Origin: Acidobacteriota bacterium
GTDB taxonomy: Bacteria > Acidobacteriota > Vicinamibacteria > Vicinamibacterales > UBA8438
Direction of reading: 5' to 3'
Length of the DNA: 40,056 nucleotides
Assembly: GCA_002712885.1 (NCBI GenBank)
Contig: PAUN01000012.1
Location: 1 to 40,056 of the forward strand
Below, one piece after another: positions 17,305 to 26,975 of the stretch; within the stretch, counting starts at the first letter, position 1, and every line of letters begins with the position of its first letter. Under the pieces are notes generated by a model that did no database searches, was not told the origin of the DNA, and was given only the letters and a program-made list of their open reading frames with translations. Made by a program: the position numbers and the translations under genes.

Positions 17305-19689
17305 ATGGAAGTCTACGAAACACTCCCGATAGTGCCCCTGCGCGATGTCGTCGTGTTCCCGCACATGATGATGCCGTTCGTCATCGGTCGACCCTCGTCG
17401 ACGCGGGCGCTGGAACATGCGCTCGTCAAAGACAAGCGAATTTTTCTCGCCGCGCAACAGGACGCCGCGACCGACGACCCGCAACCGAAGGACATCTACA
17501 CGATGGGCTGTGTCGCCAACATCGTACAGAGCCTGAAGCTGCCGGACGGCAACATCAAGGTCCTGGTGGAGGGACTCGAGCGGGCGCGCGCGGTCGAGTG
17601 GAAGGAAGACAAGGGATTCTACCGGGTCGTGGCGAAACTCCTGCCGAAGCAAGACGACGCGGGCGATGACGTCGAGAGCACGATGAGCCGCGTCGTCACG
17701 CAGTTTGAGCAATACGTCAAGCTCTCGAACAACCTGCACTACGACGCGATGATCGCGGCGGTGCGGGTGGACGACGCCAGCAAGCTCGCCGACACCATCG
17801 CGGCCCACCTGGTCGTCGACGTCGAAGAGAAACAGAACCTGCTGGAGCTCATCTCGCCGCTCGAGCGGCTCGTACGGATTGGGAGCCTGCTCGAAGTGGA
17901 GGTAGACAAGCTGCAGGTCGACCGCCGGATCCAGTCTCGCGTGAAGAAGCAGATGGAGAAGGCACAGAAAGAGTACTACCTCAACGAGAAGATGAAGGCG
18001 ATCCAGAAAGAACTGGGCCGCAAGGAAGACAAGGGCAACGAACTCGACGAGCTGAAGAAGAAAATTGAACAGTCGCGGATGCCGAAGGAGGTCGAAGAGA
18101 AGGCGACCCAGGAGCTGAAGCGGCTGGAGGGCATGCCCCCGATGTCGGCCGAGGCCACGGTCTCGCGCAACTATCTCGACTGGCTCATCGGCGTGCCGTG
18201 GCACAAGAAGTCTCGTGAGAGCCGAGATCTGGTGAAAGCCGAGCAGATCCTGAACCAGGACCACTATGGCCTGGAGAAGATCAAGGACCGGATTCTGGAG
18301 TTCCTTGCGGTCCGGACGCTGGTACGCAAGCCCAAGGGCACGATTCTGACCCTGACCGGCCCGCCGGGGGTCGGCAAGACGTCGCTGGCCAAGTCGATCG
18401 CGCGAGCCACGAACCGGAAGTTCGTGCGCCTATCGGTAGGCGGCGTGCGAGACGAGGCGGAGATCCGCGGTCACCGCCGCACCTACATCGGGGCGTTCCC
18501 GGGCCAGATCATCCAGATGATGAAGAAGGCCGGCACCATGAACCCGGTGTTCCTGCTCGACGAAGTCGACAAGATGTCGATGGACTTCCGAGGGGACCCG
18601 TCGGCCGCGCTGCTAGAGGTGCTGGACCCGGAGCAGAACCACACGTTCCTCGACCACTACCTGGATGTCGAGTACGACCTCTCGAACGTGATGTTCGTCT
18701 GTACCGCCAACGTGCTGCACACGGTGCCCCAGGCGCTTCGCGACCGGATGGAAGTACTGCAACTCGCCGGGTACACCGAGTTGGAGAAGATCGAAATCGC
18801 AAGAACCTTCCTGTCGCCCAAAGCGGTCAAAGGGACAGGACTCACGAAGAAGCAGATTCAGTTCAAGGACGAGTCATTCGAAGCGATCATCCGACGCTAC
18901 ACGCGCGAGGCCGGCGTCCGCAGCCTCGAACGCGAGTTGCACGCCGTCTGCCGGAAGGTGGCACGCAAGGTAGTGCAGCAAGGCAAACAGTTCTCGCAGG
19001 CGATCACCGCCGAGAAGATCACCGAGTATCTCGGCGTGCCGCGGTACCGTCCGCAGATGGCCGAGAACGAGAACGAGATCGGCATCGCGACCGGACTTGC
19101 GTGGACCGAAGCCGGCGGCGAATTGTTGGTGACCGAGTCGAGCCTGATGCCAGGCAAGGGGCGACTGACCCTGACCGGACAACTGGGCGAGGTCATGCAG
19201 GAGTCGGCGAAAGCCGCGATAAGCTTCGTGCGCTCCAGAACTGAGCAGTACGGCCTGCCGAAGGACTTCCACCTCACCACCGATATCCATCTCCACGTGC
19301 CGGAAGGCGCCATCCCAAAAGACGGGCCGTCGGCCGGCATCACGCTGGCGACCGCGCTGATCTCGCATCTGTCGAAGGTGCCAACCCGACGCGAGGTGGC
19401 CATGACCGGCGAGATCACCCTCCGCGGCAAGGTGCTGCCCATCGGCGGGGTGAAAGACAAGGTACTGGGAGCCCATCGGGCCGGCGTGACGACGATTATC
19501 CTGCCGAAGGACAACGAGAAAGACCTCGCGGAGATTCCGAAGGCGGTGCTCGATGTCCTGGAGTTGCACCTCGTCGAGTCGATGGACGAGGTGCTCAAGA
19601 TAGCCCTGGCCGAACCTCTCACCGCACACATCGCCACTGACCAAACCGACGCCGAGGCCGCGGCTTCGGATGACCGGGTCACGCACTAA
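17305..19689 (+). CDS. lon: ATP-dependent Lon protease
   Basis: Lon unfolds and degrades damaged and short-lived regulatory proteins in one chain. The 794 residues contain the N-terminal LON substrate domain (from [14 protein letters not shown]), a charged coiled-coil stretch, the AAA+ module with Walker A GPPGVGKT at 352-359, and the C-terminal peptidase domain with the Ser-Lys dyad S676 (KDGPSAG) and K719 (GGVKDK). Their spacing of 43 residues equals that of E. coli Lon. The ATG at 17305 is chosen from family similarity; there is no ribosome-binding site. CTGACA at 17269-17274 and TAATAC at 17292-17297, 17 bases apart, could be a weak internal promoter. Confidence 0.97.
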   Translation: MEVYETLPIVPLRDVVVFPHMMMPFVIGRPSSTRALEHALVKDKRIFLAAQQDAATDDPQPKDIYTMGCVANIVQSLKLPDGNIKVLVEGLERARAVEWKEDKGFYRVVAKLLPKQDDAGDDVESTMSRVVTQFEQYVKLSNNLHYDAMIAAVRVDDASKLADTIAAHLVVDVEEKQNLLELISPLERLVRIGSLLEVEVDKLQVDRRIQSRVKKQMEKAQKEYYLNEKMKAIQKELGRKEDKGNELDELKKKIEQSRMPKEVEEKATQELKRLEGMPPMSAEATVSRNYLDWLIGVPWHKKSRESRDLVKAEQILNQDHYGLEKIKDRILEFLAVRTLVRKPKGTILTLTGPPGVGKTSLAKSIARATNRKFVRLSVGGVRDEAEIRGHRRTYIGAFPGQIIQMMKKAGTMNPVFLLDEVDKMSMDFRGDPSAALLEVLDPEQNHTFLDHYLDVEYDLSNVMFVCTANVLHTVPQALRDRMEVLQLAGYTELEKIEIARTFLSPKAVKGTGLTKKQIQFKDESFEAIIRRYTREAGVRSLERELHAVCRKVARKVVQQGKQFSQAITAEKITEYLGVPRYRPQMAENENEIGIATGLAWTEAGGELLVTESSLMPGKGRLTLTGQLGEVMQESAKAAISFVRSRTEQYGLPKDFHLTTDIHLHVPEGAIPKDGPSAGITLATALISHLSKVPTRREVAMTGEITLRGKVLPIGGVKDKVLGAHRAGVTTIILPKDNEKDLAEIPKAVLDVLELHLVESMDEVLKIALAEPLTAHIATDQTDAEAAASDDRVTH

Positions 19690-19770
19690 CCACACCAGAT
19701 GGTTCGGGCACTAACGCCCCGGCACCCACACGGACCGGACCTCGGTCCGCCATAGCCCTGGCGAAGGCGG

Positions 19771-20430
19771 ATGAAAATTCACACCGCCGAGTTCGTGACC
19801 AGCGTCGGGAACCAGGGGCGGCTGCCGGTGTCGCATCTACCCCAGGTCGTCCTGGTGGGGCGCTCGAACGTCGGTAAATCGACCCTGATCAATGCACTGG
19901 CACGCCGAAAGATCGCGCGGGCGGGCGGTGCGCCTGGTACGACCCGACTCCTCAATGTGTATCGTCTAGCGCTCGCCCGAGGCAGGAGCGAGTTGCTCTT
20001 GATGGACCTTCCGGGGTACGGGTACGCGCGCGGCGGGGCATCCGCGAGCGGATTTGATCGGTTGACTGAGCGGTACTTTCGACCGAACCCAGAGGACACG
20101 CCGGACCGACCCGGACATGTTGGCCCGAGTGGAGCGATTCTGCTGGTCGATGCGCGACACCCCGGACTGACCAACGACCGCGAGGCGCTGGACTGGCTGC
20201 GCGAGCTGGAGTTGCCGGTGGTGGTGGCGGCCACCAAGATCGACAGGCTCACCCGGTCGACCCGGACAAAGACGCTGCGGGCACACCAGACGGCACTCGG
20301 TCACACGGTCTTGCCGATATCCGCAAAGTTGGGAGACGGTCTACCCACGTTCTGGGCGGCGCTCTTGGCCCTCGTGGAGGGGTCGTCCTGCGGCGTAGCC
20401 GCTGGCGGGTCTACAGACCCGCCTACGTGA
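19771..20430 (+). CDS. yihA: Ribosome biogenesis GTP-binding protein YihA/YsxC (EngB)
   Basis: This small GTPase is needed for late assembly of the large ribosomal subunit. The P-loop GRSNVGKST is at residues 30-38, the switch region follows (APGTTRLLN), G3 is DLPGYGYA and the base-recognition motif is TKID. The 219 residues are slightly longer than usual. The last 14 or so (from CGVAAGG) are encoded by a palindromic sequence at 20404-20423 and do not look like family sequence. The ATG at 19771 has a modest AAGGCGG site. It follows lon after 81 bases. Confidence 0.94.
   Translation: MKIHTAEFVTSVGNQGRLPVSHLPQVVLVGRSNVGKSTLINALARRKIARAGGAPGTTRLLNVYRLALARGRSELLLMDLPGYGYARGGASASGFDRLTERYFRPNPEDTPDRPGHVGPSGAILLVDARHPGLTNDREALDWLRELELPVVVAATKIDRLTRSTRTKTLRAHQTALGHTVLPISAKLGDGLPTFWAALLALVEGSSCGVAAGGSTDPPT
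20404..20423. repeat. Perfect palindrome inside the yihA 3' end
   Basis: GGCGGGTCT and AGACCCGCC pair perfectly around a two-base centre; flanking GTAG and CTAC extend the symmetry with a short bulge. It supplies the last codons before the yihA stop (20428-20430). It could be an inserted palindromic repeat or a transcript-end hairpin. Confidence 0.6.
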
Positions 20431-20487
20431 TGGAGCGGCGCGACCTCACGGAGCGCGTTCACCGGACGGTGCCAACCGCGCGCGACA

Positions 20488-20507
20488 CGCCGGGAGCCGT
20501 CCCGGCG
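20488..20507 (+). terminator. Hairpin between yihA and rpmE, possible terminator
   Basis: CGCCGGGA and TCCCGGCG form a perfect eight-base stem with a GCCG loop, 58 bases after the yihA stop and just ahead of the rpmE promoter. There is no T tract after it, so it may be a weak or Rho-assisted end of the tig-to-yihA transcript. Confidence 0.4.
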
Positions 20508-20515
20508 AATGGGTC

Positions 20516-20524
20516 TGCTACAAT
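20516..20524 (+). promoter_or_regulatory. Extended -10 promoter for rpmE
   Basis: TGCTACAAT fits an extended -10 element (TGnTATAAT with one change). No -35 box is visible at 16-18 bases. Transcription would start near 20531, giving a 26-base leader that contains the GGGAGG ribosome-binding site of rpmE. This separates rpmE from the upstream operon. Confidence 0.45.
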
Positions 20525-20556
20525 GTGATGTTGCGCAAGTGACGAGGGAGGCAACA

Positions 20557-20832
20557 GTGAAACAAGGTATCCATCCGGAGTATCACGAGGTCGATGTTCG
20601 CTGTGCCTGCGGCACAACGTGGAAGACCCGGTCGACAAAGAAAGAAGTGCGACTCGAAATCTGTTCGAGTTGCCATCCATTCTTCACCGGAAAACAGAAG
20701 CTGATCGACACCGAGGGACGCGTCGAACGGTTTACGAAGAAGTACGGCGCCCAGACGGTGGCCGGTGTCAAAGAGCGGCTGGAGAAGCAGCGCCAGTCGC
20801 CCCGCTCGGCCGCTTCGGGCGAAGCAAGTTAG
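20557..20832 (+). CDS. rpmE: 50S ribosomal protein L31 (zinc-binding form)
   Basis: L31 bridges the large and small ribosomal subunits. The 91 residues begin [11 protein letters not shown] and carry the zinc ligands C16, C18, C36 and C39 (CAC and CSSC), so this is the zinc-containing form. The [12 protein letters not shown] block is typical. The C-terminal tail of about 20 charged and Ser-rich residues is longer than usual. The GTG start at 20557 is supported by GGGAGG just upstream. Its stop (20830-20832) overlaps the stop of the convergent mrfB gene. Confidence 0.96.
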   Translation: MKQGIHPEYHEVDVRCACGTTWKTRSTKKEVRLEICSSCHPFFTGKQKLIDTEGRVERFTKKYGAQTVAGVKERLEKQRQSPRSAASGEAS

Positions 20833-22166
20833 TCCAGCGAACACTGCAACGCGAGCGGCCCTCCCGGGCCGCTCGCGTTATTCGCGTCATTGGCCAACCG
20901 CCGTTCCAACCTCGTCAGGCGTCGCTGCACCTCCCGTCGGCGCCCGGCCGTGTATTCCACCGCATAGGCCCGACGCGCAAACGTTAGAGCCCCATCGAGG
21001 TCCTGCAATCGGTGCTCGTGGTGCACCGCCAGCGCGCGAAGCGCCTCGCGCTCGAACACACCGGTGGGTCGTCGCCCGAGGTCGATCAACGTCTGCCAGT
21101 ATCTCGCCGCGTCGTTATGGCGGCGCTGGCGACGGCACGCAAGCGCGAGCCGATACAACGTCTCGGCCCGCCCCGCTACCGCATCGACCTCAGACGTCCA
21201 ACGTGCGCCAGAGGTGAGTGCGGCCGCCCGTTCGTAGCATGCCAGCGCCTCGACCTCTCGCCCACAGCGTGCATAGAGCCGTCCGAGACCGAGACTCTGA
21301 CGAGCACTTCCCGTGGCCTGAGCGCCCCGGTCGACCAAGTTACACGCCATCCCGGTCAACACGCCGAGAGACACCAGATCCAATTGATTGTGAGCGAGCA
21401 CGCCCCGCAACGGCCGCGGATTGCCGGAACGTAGATAGTCGAAGTAGCGAGACGGAATCTCGAAGCCCGGCACGTCATCGTCGCGTCGGAAACCCAGTAC
21501 ACGGTGTTCCAGACCACCCAATCCGCCGGTCTCTGGTCCCCACAGGCGACGGGCCGGGTGCACCAGGTCTACATGCCTCAACGCCGGAAGCGGTGTCTCG
21601 AGCCGCTGATAGAGCCACCGCATCTCCATGAACGGCACATCAAAGGACTTGCCGTTGAACGTCACCAGGGTATGCGCGCGTGAGACCGCGGCGGTGACGG
21701 CGGCGAGCAGGCGACGCTCAGTCGCAAAACTCGGCAACACGAACTGCCAGACGTGAAAGCGAGCACCCACGAAGCAGCCGAACCCCACCACGAAGGCCAC
21801 CGTGCCAGACCCTCCGCTGAGCCCGGTGGTCTCCAAGTCGAAGAACAGCAGTCCAGACCTCGGGTCGGGGTCTGACCAAAGAGACTCACCCTCGTGCTCG
21901 CTCCCACAGAGCGCCCGCAGCCCCGCGGCGCTGATGGCGCTCGAGGCGGCTCCGAGCTGGTCGCCATAAGGTCCGTCGCCGGCTTCGCCACCACACCACC
22001 ACCGCACCACCGGACAGGGCCCTGACGGACCATCCTCGAGCGCGCCGCCGAGCCCAGCGGCGAAGGCCTCCAGGTCGACCGATGGCGTCCGTGGGGCCAG
22101 CATCGGCGTGGCGCCCGATTGCCTCGACCCCCGAAGCACGTCTCGCAACCGGCTCAGATCGGTCAT
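20829..22166 (-). CDS. mrfB: YprB/MrfB-like DEDD exonuclease
   Basis: The protein resembles B. subtilis YprB (MrfB), a ribonuclease H-like exonuclease that works with MrfA in repair of mitomycin C damage. Of 445 residues, the nuclease domain covers about 105-275. Acidic catalytic candidates are D110 and E112 (FFDLETTG), D176 (NGKSFD) and D263 (HNQLD), the DEDD pattern. The C-terminal third is Ala/Arg-rich and helical, like tetratricopeptide repeats. The ATG at 22166 starts seven bases after the mrfA stop; the frame runs on upstream into mrfA but without homology. The last 16 codons include the rpmE terminator hairpin. The substrate (DNA or RNA) is inferred from the B. subtilis protein. Confidence 0.85.
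   Translation of the reverse strand: MTDLSRLRDVLRGSRQSGATPMLAPRTPSVDLEAFAAGLGGALEDGPSGPCPVVRWWCGGEAGDGPYGDQLGAASSAISAAGLRALCGSEHEGESLWSDPDPRSGLLFFDLETTGLSGGSGTVAFVVGFGCFVGARFHVWQFVLPSFATERRLLAAVTAAVSRAHTLVTFNGKSFDVPFMEMRWLYQRLETPLPALRHVDLVHPARRLWGPETGGLGGLEHRVLGFRRDDDVPGFEIPSRYFDYLRSGNPRPLRGVLAHNQLDLVSLGVLTGMACNLVDRGAQATGSARQSLGLGRLYARCGREVEALACYERAAALTSGARWTSEVDAVAGRAETLYRLALACRRQRRHNDAARYWQTLIDLGRRPTGVFEREALRALAVHHEHRLQDLDGALTFARRAYAVEYTAGRRREVQRRLTRLERRLANDANNASGPGGPLALQCSLD
20848..20879. terminator. Strong hairpin terminator downstream of rpmE
   Basis: AACGCGAGCGGCCC and its exact complement form a 14-base stem with a TCCC loop, 16 bases after the rpmE stop. The T tract after it is very short. 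The hairpin lies inside the last codons of the minus-strand mrfB gene, so it must serve rpmE while also encoding the MrfB C-terminus. Confidence 0.7.
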
Positions 22167-22173
22167 AACGGGA

Positions 22174-24633
22174 TTAGGCGAGGCCAAGGAGCAGCGCCAG
22201 AGCGACCGCCTTGGCGCGCGGTCCCGTCTCGCCCACCGGGCCAACGCAGGCAGGGCATCCTGACTCGCAGGGACACCGTTCAATCAACGCCCGCGTATCG
22301 GCCAGCAGCCGGTAGTGCAGACCGAAGAGCGGCTCGCTGAAGCCAATGCCCCCGGGATAGTTGTCATAGACAAAGATAGTCGGCTCCTCTTCCTCCGCGG
22401 TCGGTGGGCTCGTGCTCGCCCGCATCGCCACCTGACGGGATTCTTCACCATGGATGGCAAGACCGATGTCATGCCGGTCGCACATCAACAACAGCTGCGC
22501 CACCTGCCGGAGCGCAAAACCGAGCCCGACGATCCCGTCGCGCCGGTCGTCCCCAGCGAACGGCAAACTGTCGACAAGCCCCCGCGACAACTGGAACCAG
22601 TACGCCGTCGTATGCATCTCCTGTTCGGGGAGGTCGAGCTCTCCAGAACCCACGTTCTCATTGGTGTAAAACTTGATCTTCTTGAATCCAACCACCCGCG
22701 ACACGACGTGCACCTCGCCGTGGCAGCCCGCCGCCGCGTCGGCGTCCTCCAGGTCCGCCACCGCTCCCGGCGCATCGCGCAGCGCGTGGAGACGGTCGAA
22801 CTCCTCGAGGACCGTTACCTTCGTGTAGGTGATCGCGTCGGTGTAATAGTCGCTGCCAACCGGTCGCACATACGCCTTGCGGCGGTCGAATTCCAACCGG
22901 TCCACCTGATACTGCTTGCCCTCGACGAGATAGATGGCCTGCTCGAAGAGGGTCGATGTCGCGGCGCTGAAATCCACTTCGCCGATGATCGTGGTCTCGT
23001 CTGAGACGTCGACGACCACGAAGTTGTCCGATGACACCGAGCGAAGACTGACGGCATCGGCGGGATACGACTCGTGCATCCAGTGCCAGGCGTCGTCCAC
23101 CAGATCAACGAAGCCCTCCTCGCGCAACAGTCCCAGCACCGCCTGGAGATCTTCCTGGCCGAACTGCTCGTCCGGTGCGAACGGCAACTCGAACGCCGCG
23201 CACTTGATGTGGTCGAGCAGGATCTGGAGGTTGTCTGGATTGATGAGAGCGTGCTCCGGCGATCCCTCGAAGAAGTAGTCCGGGTGCTGCACGATGAACT
23301 GGTCAATCGGCCCGCTGCTGGCCACCATGATCGCGGCCGAGCGCGTGTTGCGCCGACCAGCCCTGCCGGCCCGCTGCCACGTCGCCGCGACCGTACCGGG
23401 ATACCCGGCCATAACGCACACATCGAGCGCGCCGATGTCGATACCGAGTTCGAGCGCGCTGGTCGACACGACCCCCGACACCGTGCCGGCGCGCAGGCCA
23501 CGCTCGATATCTCGGCGACGGACCGGCAGGTAGCCACCCCGGTAACCTCGGATCGCCTCTGCCCCGCCTGGCAGACGGCGGCAGGCGTCCTTGAGATAGG
23601 TGGTCAGCACCTCGGTGAGAAGCCGGCTTTGCGCGAACACGATGACCTGGAGTCGCCGTTTCAGGAACATGGTCGCCACCCGCCGGGTCTCGGCGACATA
23701 GGACCGGCGAATACCGAGCTGCGGATTGACCACCGGTGGGTTGACCAGCACGAAAATCTTCTCGCCGCGAGGCGCCCCGTTGCGCGCCACCAGTTCCACG
23801 GCCTCGCCGGTGAGCCCTTCCGCCAACTCCTTGGGATTAGCGATGGTGGCTGACGAACAGATGAAGACTGGCGCGGAGCCGTAGTGCGCGCAGACGCGCT
23901 TCAGCCGACGGAGAATGTTGGCCAGATGGCTGCCAAAGACGCCCCGATACGCATGCAGTTCGTCGATGACGACATAGCGCAGGTTCTCGAACAGCTTCGC
24001 CCACCGCGGATGGTGCGGCAAGATACCGGAGTGCAGCATGTCGGGGTTAGTCAGCACCAGATGCGCCCGCCCTCGCACCGCGCGCCGCGCATCTTGCGGG
24101 GTGTCGCCGTCGTAGGTATGAGCGCCAATCGACGCATGCTCTTCGAGCCTGGCGGTCAGCGTCAGCAACTCGGCCAGCTGGTCCTGCGCCAACGCCTTGG
24201 TCGGGAAGAGATAGAGCGCGCGGGTCGAGTGGTCTTGCAGAATGTGGCTGAGCACGGGCCCGTTGTAGCAAAGTGTCTTGCCTGACGCAGTCGGCGTGAT
24301 CGTGACCACATGGCGGCCCGCCAGCACATGTCCCATCGCGTCGGCCTGATGGGTGTAGGGACGGGTAATGCCGCCCGAGGCCAATGCGGCTCGCAGCCGT
24401 TCGTCGATCCCGTCCGGAAAGTCGGCGAACTGGGCCAACTCGGCCGGCAGGCGGCGCCAGGCCGTCACGAACTCACCATCAACCGGGACGAGGGCTGACC
24501 CGGACGCAGCGTCCGCGGACCAGACGGGGGAGAGATCGTCGAGGACGGCTTGTAAGGCCGCGTCACGCTGCCCCTCCGAGAGCAGCGGTGTCATCGATGG
24601 TCCGGCCAGTTCACGTGCTGCCGCGCGCCCCAT
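22174..24633 (-). CDS. mrfA: DEAD/DEAH-box helicase, YprA/MrfA type, with DUF1998 domain
   Basis: This 819-residue superfamily 2 helicase matches B. subtilis YprA (MrfA), a DNA helicase for repair of mitomycin C crosslinks that acts with an exonuclease. Motif I is TPTASGKT at 113-120, motif II is DELH at 224-227, and motif VI is the QRAGRAGRR block. A DUF1998 C-terminal domain ends with a cysteine cluster, C787, C789, C793 and C796, expected to bind metal. The start is ATG 24633 or ATG 24594 (13 residues shorter); neither has a clear ribosome-binding site. A promoter candidate lies just upstream. The mrfB nuclease follows after seven bases, the same pairing as yprA-yprB. Confidence 0.93.
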   Translation of the reverse strand: MGRAAARELAGPSMTPLLSEGQRDAALQAVLDDLSPVWSADAASGSALVPVDGEFVTAWRRLPAELAQFADFPDGIDERLRAALASGGITRPYTHQADAMGHVLAGRHVVTITPTASGKTLCYNGPVLSHILQDHSTRALYLFPTKALAQDQLAELLTLTARLEEHASIGAHTYDGDTPQDARRAVRGRAHLVLTNPDMLHSGILPHHPRWAKLFENLRYVVIDELHAYRGVFGSHLANILRRLKRVCAHYGSAPVFICSSATIANPKELAEGLTGEAVELVARNGAPRGEKIFVLVNPPVVNPQLGIRRSYVAETRRVATMFLKRRLQVIVFAQSRLLTEVLTTYLKDACRRLPGGAEAIRGYRGGYLPVRRRDIERGLRAGTVSGVVSTSALELGIDIGALDVCVMAGYPGTVAATWQRAGRAGRRNTRSAAIMVASSGPIDQFIVQHPDYFFEGSPEHALINPDNLQILLDHIKCAAFELPFAPDEQFGQEDLQAVLGLLREEGFVDLVDDAWHWMHESYPADAVSLRSVSSDNFVVVDVSDETTIIGEVDFSAATSTLFEQAIYLVEGKQYQVDRLEFDRRKAYVRPVGSDYYTDAITYTKVTVLEEFDRLHALRDAPGAVADLEDADAAAGCHGEVHVVSRVVGFKKIKFYTNENVGSGELDLPEQEMHTTAYWFQLSRGLVDSLPFAGDDRRDGIVGLGFALRQVAQLLLMCDRHDIGLAIHGEESRQVAMRASTSPPTAEEEEPTIFVYDNYPGGIGFSEPLFGLHYRLLADTRALIERCPCESGCPACVGPVGETGPRAKAVALALLLGLA

Positions 24634-24641
24634 GGACGCTC

Positions 24642-24670
24642 ATGCTAACAGGCGAATTAAAAGCGATCAA
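24642..24670 (-). promoter_or_regulatory. Promoter candidate for mrfA
   Basis: On the minus strand TTGATC and TAGCAT are separated by 17 bases, each matching four of six consensus bases, in an AT-rich 59-base gap. Transcription would begin almost at the ATG at 24633, implying a leaderless message or use of the ATG at 24594. This would free mrfAB from the upstream SDR gene. Confidence 0.4.
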
Positions 24671-24692
24671 GAAACGAATAAAAGGCGTATTA

Positions 24693-25472
24693 TTAAAACA
24701 ATGATTTGGACTGGCCGCCGTCGACGGTGACACAGGCACCACTGATCCAGCTGGCACGGGGGGAGGCGAGGAAGGTCACGACGTCGCCGACCTCATCGGC
24801 GCGGCCGAACCGACCAAACGGAAGCTCGCGCGCGATGAACGCGGCCATCCCTTCCGGGTCTTCGGTCTGGCGCTTCGCCCAGGACCCACCGGGAAACGAG
24901 ATCGACCCGGGGGCAACGCTATTGACTCGAATGTTGTCCGGCGCGAGCTGACCGGCCAGTGCCTTCGCCAGGCTGATCTCGGCCGCTTTCACGGCGTTGT
25001 ACGTCATGCGACCGCCGGACTCCCGCCCCCAGATCGACGCAATCATGATGATGACGCCGCCGCCACGCCGGCGGAGGTGCGGCACCGCACGCCGAGAGGC
25101 ACGTATCGCCGGATACAGGGTGTGGTCGAGCGCGGCCTGCCAGTCGTCATCAGTGGTGTCGACCACACCGGCCCCACCGGCTTTGCCGACGTTGTTGACC
25201 AGGATGTCGAGCCCGCCGAACGTGTCGACCGTATGGTCGATGACGGACGTCACGCCGTCGACGGTACTGAGATCAGCCTCGACCCCGACCACGACCTCCT
25301 CCGCGCCCGCAATAGTGCGGAGTTCGGATACCGCCTCGTCGAGCCGCTCTCGGCCGCGTGCGCATACGCACACGCGCACCCCTTCGCGGACGAGCGCCGT
25401 GGCGCTCGCAAGTCCGAGACCGCGGCTTGACCCCGTAACGATCGCAACCTTTCCCTTGAGACCCAGTTCCAT
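24693..25472 (-). CDS. Short-chain dehydrogenase/reductase (SDR) oxidoreductase
   Basis: This 259-residue classical SDR uses NAD(P)H on an unknown alcohol or ketone. The cofactor loop TGSSRGLG is at 13-20, NNVG at 93-96, and the catalytic residues S146, Y158 and K162 (YNAVK) are present. The C-terminal VTVDGGQSKSLF is typical of the FabG-like group. The ATG at 25472 overlaps the stop of the DUF547 gene by one base (TAATG), and a GGAGG site lies upstream, so the two genes are coupled. mrfA follows after 59 bases. FabG itself is unlikely because no fatty-acid genes are nearby. Confidence 0.92.
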   Translation of the reverse strand: MELGLKGKVAIVTGSSRGLGLASATALVREGVRVCVCARGRERLDEAVSELRTIAGAEEVVVGVEADLSTVDGVTSVIDHTVDTFGGLDILVNNVGKAGGAGVVDTTDDDWQAALDHTLYPAIRASRRAVPHLRRRGGGVIIMIASIWGRESGGRMTYNAVKAAEISLAKALAGQLAPDNIRVNSVAPGSISFPGGSWAKRQTEDPEGMAAFIARELPFGRFGRADEVGDVVTFLASPRASWISGACVTVDGGQSKSLF

Positions 25473-26350
25473 TACGGCCTGCCTCCGGTCAAGTCGTTCA
25501 GGCGCCAGTCGAACTCGTGATAGCTGAAACGGAAGGTGTTCTCCGCCAGGAAGGCACGCTCGCTGGGAAACAGCGCGGGGGCGATCAGCGACACCACACC
25601 CCACTCGAGCGCACTTCGACCGGTGGAGTCGTCGGCGCCGGACGGGGCCGCGAAGCGGTCTGGCCGCCACCCGAGCAGCGCGCTGACCACGACCTGGCCG
25701 GCCCCGCGGTCCACGGTGAAGTGGCGCGGGGTCGTCGCAAAGTCGGCGACAACCGCTTCCAACTGGGTCTCGAGCTCAAGCTCGCGAAACGGCTCGCTGC
25801 GCAACCGAGGACTCCCGACCGCGCCACGACCAAGAGCCAGATGCGCCCGGGGATCGCCGAACGGTGCGATCCGTTCTTCCTCGATCAGCTCGAGGGTCAG
25901 GCGCTCCCCGGCGATCTGATGCTCGCGTCCGGCGAACATCCCCGGAATCTGCATGACGCTCGCGGCGGGGAAATCAGCCGACGCGCCGCGAATCGGGTAC
26001 GCGTCAATGACGGCGCGCAGGACCAGCGCGTTGTAGGCATTGATCCAGTACGCCAGCCGGCGCTCTGCCGACCAGGCCTCGAACGCTCGTGGTCGTTCGG
26101 CGAGCGACGCGACGACTCGATCGAACGCCTGGCGCTCCACCTTGAGCGCCGCGTAGTAGACAAAACCGTCACGCACATACTGGTCGAGGATGCGCTCGAA
26201 TCCGCTCGTCGGCGTGCCCTGGCCGCCGACGGGACGAGGCAGTACCGTGCAGACACCCAGGAGGAGCGTCAGACCTACCCCGACCCACGGGCGTCGGGAC
26301 CCCGATGTGGCGACACCGGTTCGCAGCCCGTGGCAAGGATCCCGCTGCAT
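25472..26350 (-). CDS. DUF547 domain protein, probably exported
   Basis: The protein has the DUF547 core: LDQYVRDGFVYYAAL, the RLAYWINAYNALVLRAVIDAYP region, a central HLALGRGAVGSPRL stretch and a C-terminal WRLNDL end. DUF547 proteins are common and have no settled function. With the ATG at 26350 the 292 residues begin with a short Arg-containing segment and a hydrophobic stretch (VGVGLTLLLGVC) that resembles a signal peptide or membrane anchor. Upstream in-frame starts exist (GTG 26395, ATG 26557), so the start is uncertain. A perfect TTGACA lies at 26447-26452 on this strand but its -10 partner is poor. The stop overlaps the SDR start. Confidence 0.8.
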   Translation of the reverse strand: MQRDPCHGLRTGVATSGSRRPWVGVGLTLLLGVCTVLPRPVGGQGTPTSGFERILDQYVRDGFVYYAALKVERQAFDRVVASLAERPRAFEAWSAERRLAYWINAYNALVLRAVIDAYPIRGASADFPAASVMQIPGMFAGREHQIAGERLTLELIEEERIAPFGDPRAHLALGRGAVGSPRLRSEPFRELELETQLEAVVADFATTPRHFTVDRGAGQVVVSALLGWRPDRFAAPSGADDSTGRSALEWGVVSLIAPALFPSERAFLAENTFRFSYHEFDWRLNDLTGGRP

Positions 26351-26497
26351 TCGATCGACGCTGAATCCGCCTGGCCTACGTTGTTCATCGGTCACATACT
26401 GCCGTTCTGTTCCCTGTGCTCGCCTTGGACCGAACCGGCCCGACATTGTCAACTCAGGGCCTCGATCCAACGCGGCACTTTTCCCACGGACGGCCGC

Positions 26498-26526
26498 TAG
26501 ACGCGGAGACACAAGGCACGCATAAT
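26498..26526 (+). promoter_or_regulatory. Promoter candidate for the small membrane protein gene
   Basis: TAGACG (four of six) and CATAAT (five of six) are 17 bases apart. Transcription would start near 26533, leaving about eight bases before the ATG at 26541 and no ribosome-binding site, so the message may be nearly leaderless. Confidence 0.45.
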
Positions 26527-26540
26527 ACCTCACCATCACC

Positions 26541-26915
26541 ATGCTGACTGCGGCCACACTCGGAATGACCGGCTACGGCCTGTACGCGGTGGGGGCGGCG
26601 CTCGTCGATGTCTTCGGTCCGGCGCAACTCAGTTGGATTGCCAACCTGATCGCGGTCGCGCTCGGCGCGCTACTGGTGGCGGCGGGGGTCTGCATCCGCG
26701 TTGGGCTCCCCGGCAGTCTCGCCCTCGCGCTCACGGCCCTGTTCGGTCTGCAATCACTCTCGCTGTACAGCGCCGCTCGATTGTACGGTCAGGTGGCGCC
26801 GGAACCGCAGATCGCCCGCGCGCTGTTCGCCGCGGTGCTGGTGGGACTGGCTTACTTCGGCGCGGTGGGGAACGACGAAACCGGTGACCCGGCGCCTGAA
26901 GGCGGCGAGGGCTAG
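26541..26915 (+). CDS. Small membrane protein, unknown function
   Basis: I do not recognise the family. The 124 residues contain about four hydrophobic helices (roughly 7-27, 30-50, 55-77 and 90-108), rich in Ala, Leu and Gly, and an acidic C-terminal tail (NDETGDPAPEGGEG). The gene stands alone, divergent from the DUF547 gene and convergent with nrdJ. There is no Shine-Dalgarno site, but a good -10 box lies 15 bases upstream of the start. Codon use and composition match the neighbours. Confidence 0.65.
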   Translation: MLTAATLGMTGYGLYAVGAALVDVFGPAQLSWIANLIAVALGALLVAAGVCIRVGLPGSLALALTALFGLQSLSLYSAARLYGQVAPEPQIARALFAAVLVGLAYFGAVGNDETGDPAPEGGEG

Positions 26916-26975
26916 CCGAAGCCTACCGCCCCAGCCTGGCCTCTCGATGTCGACACGACAGAGCGGCAGTCTACT

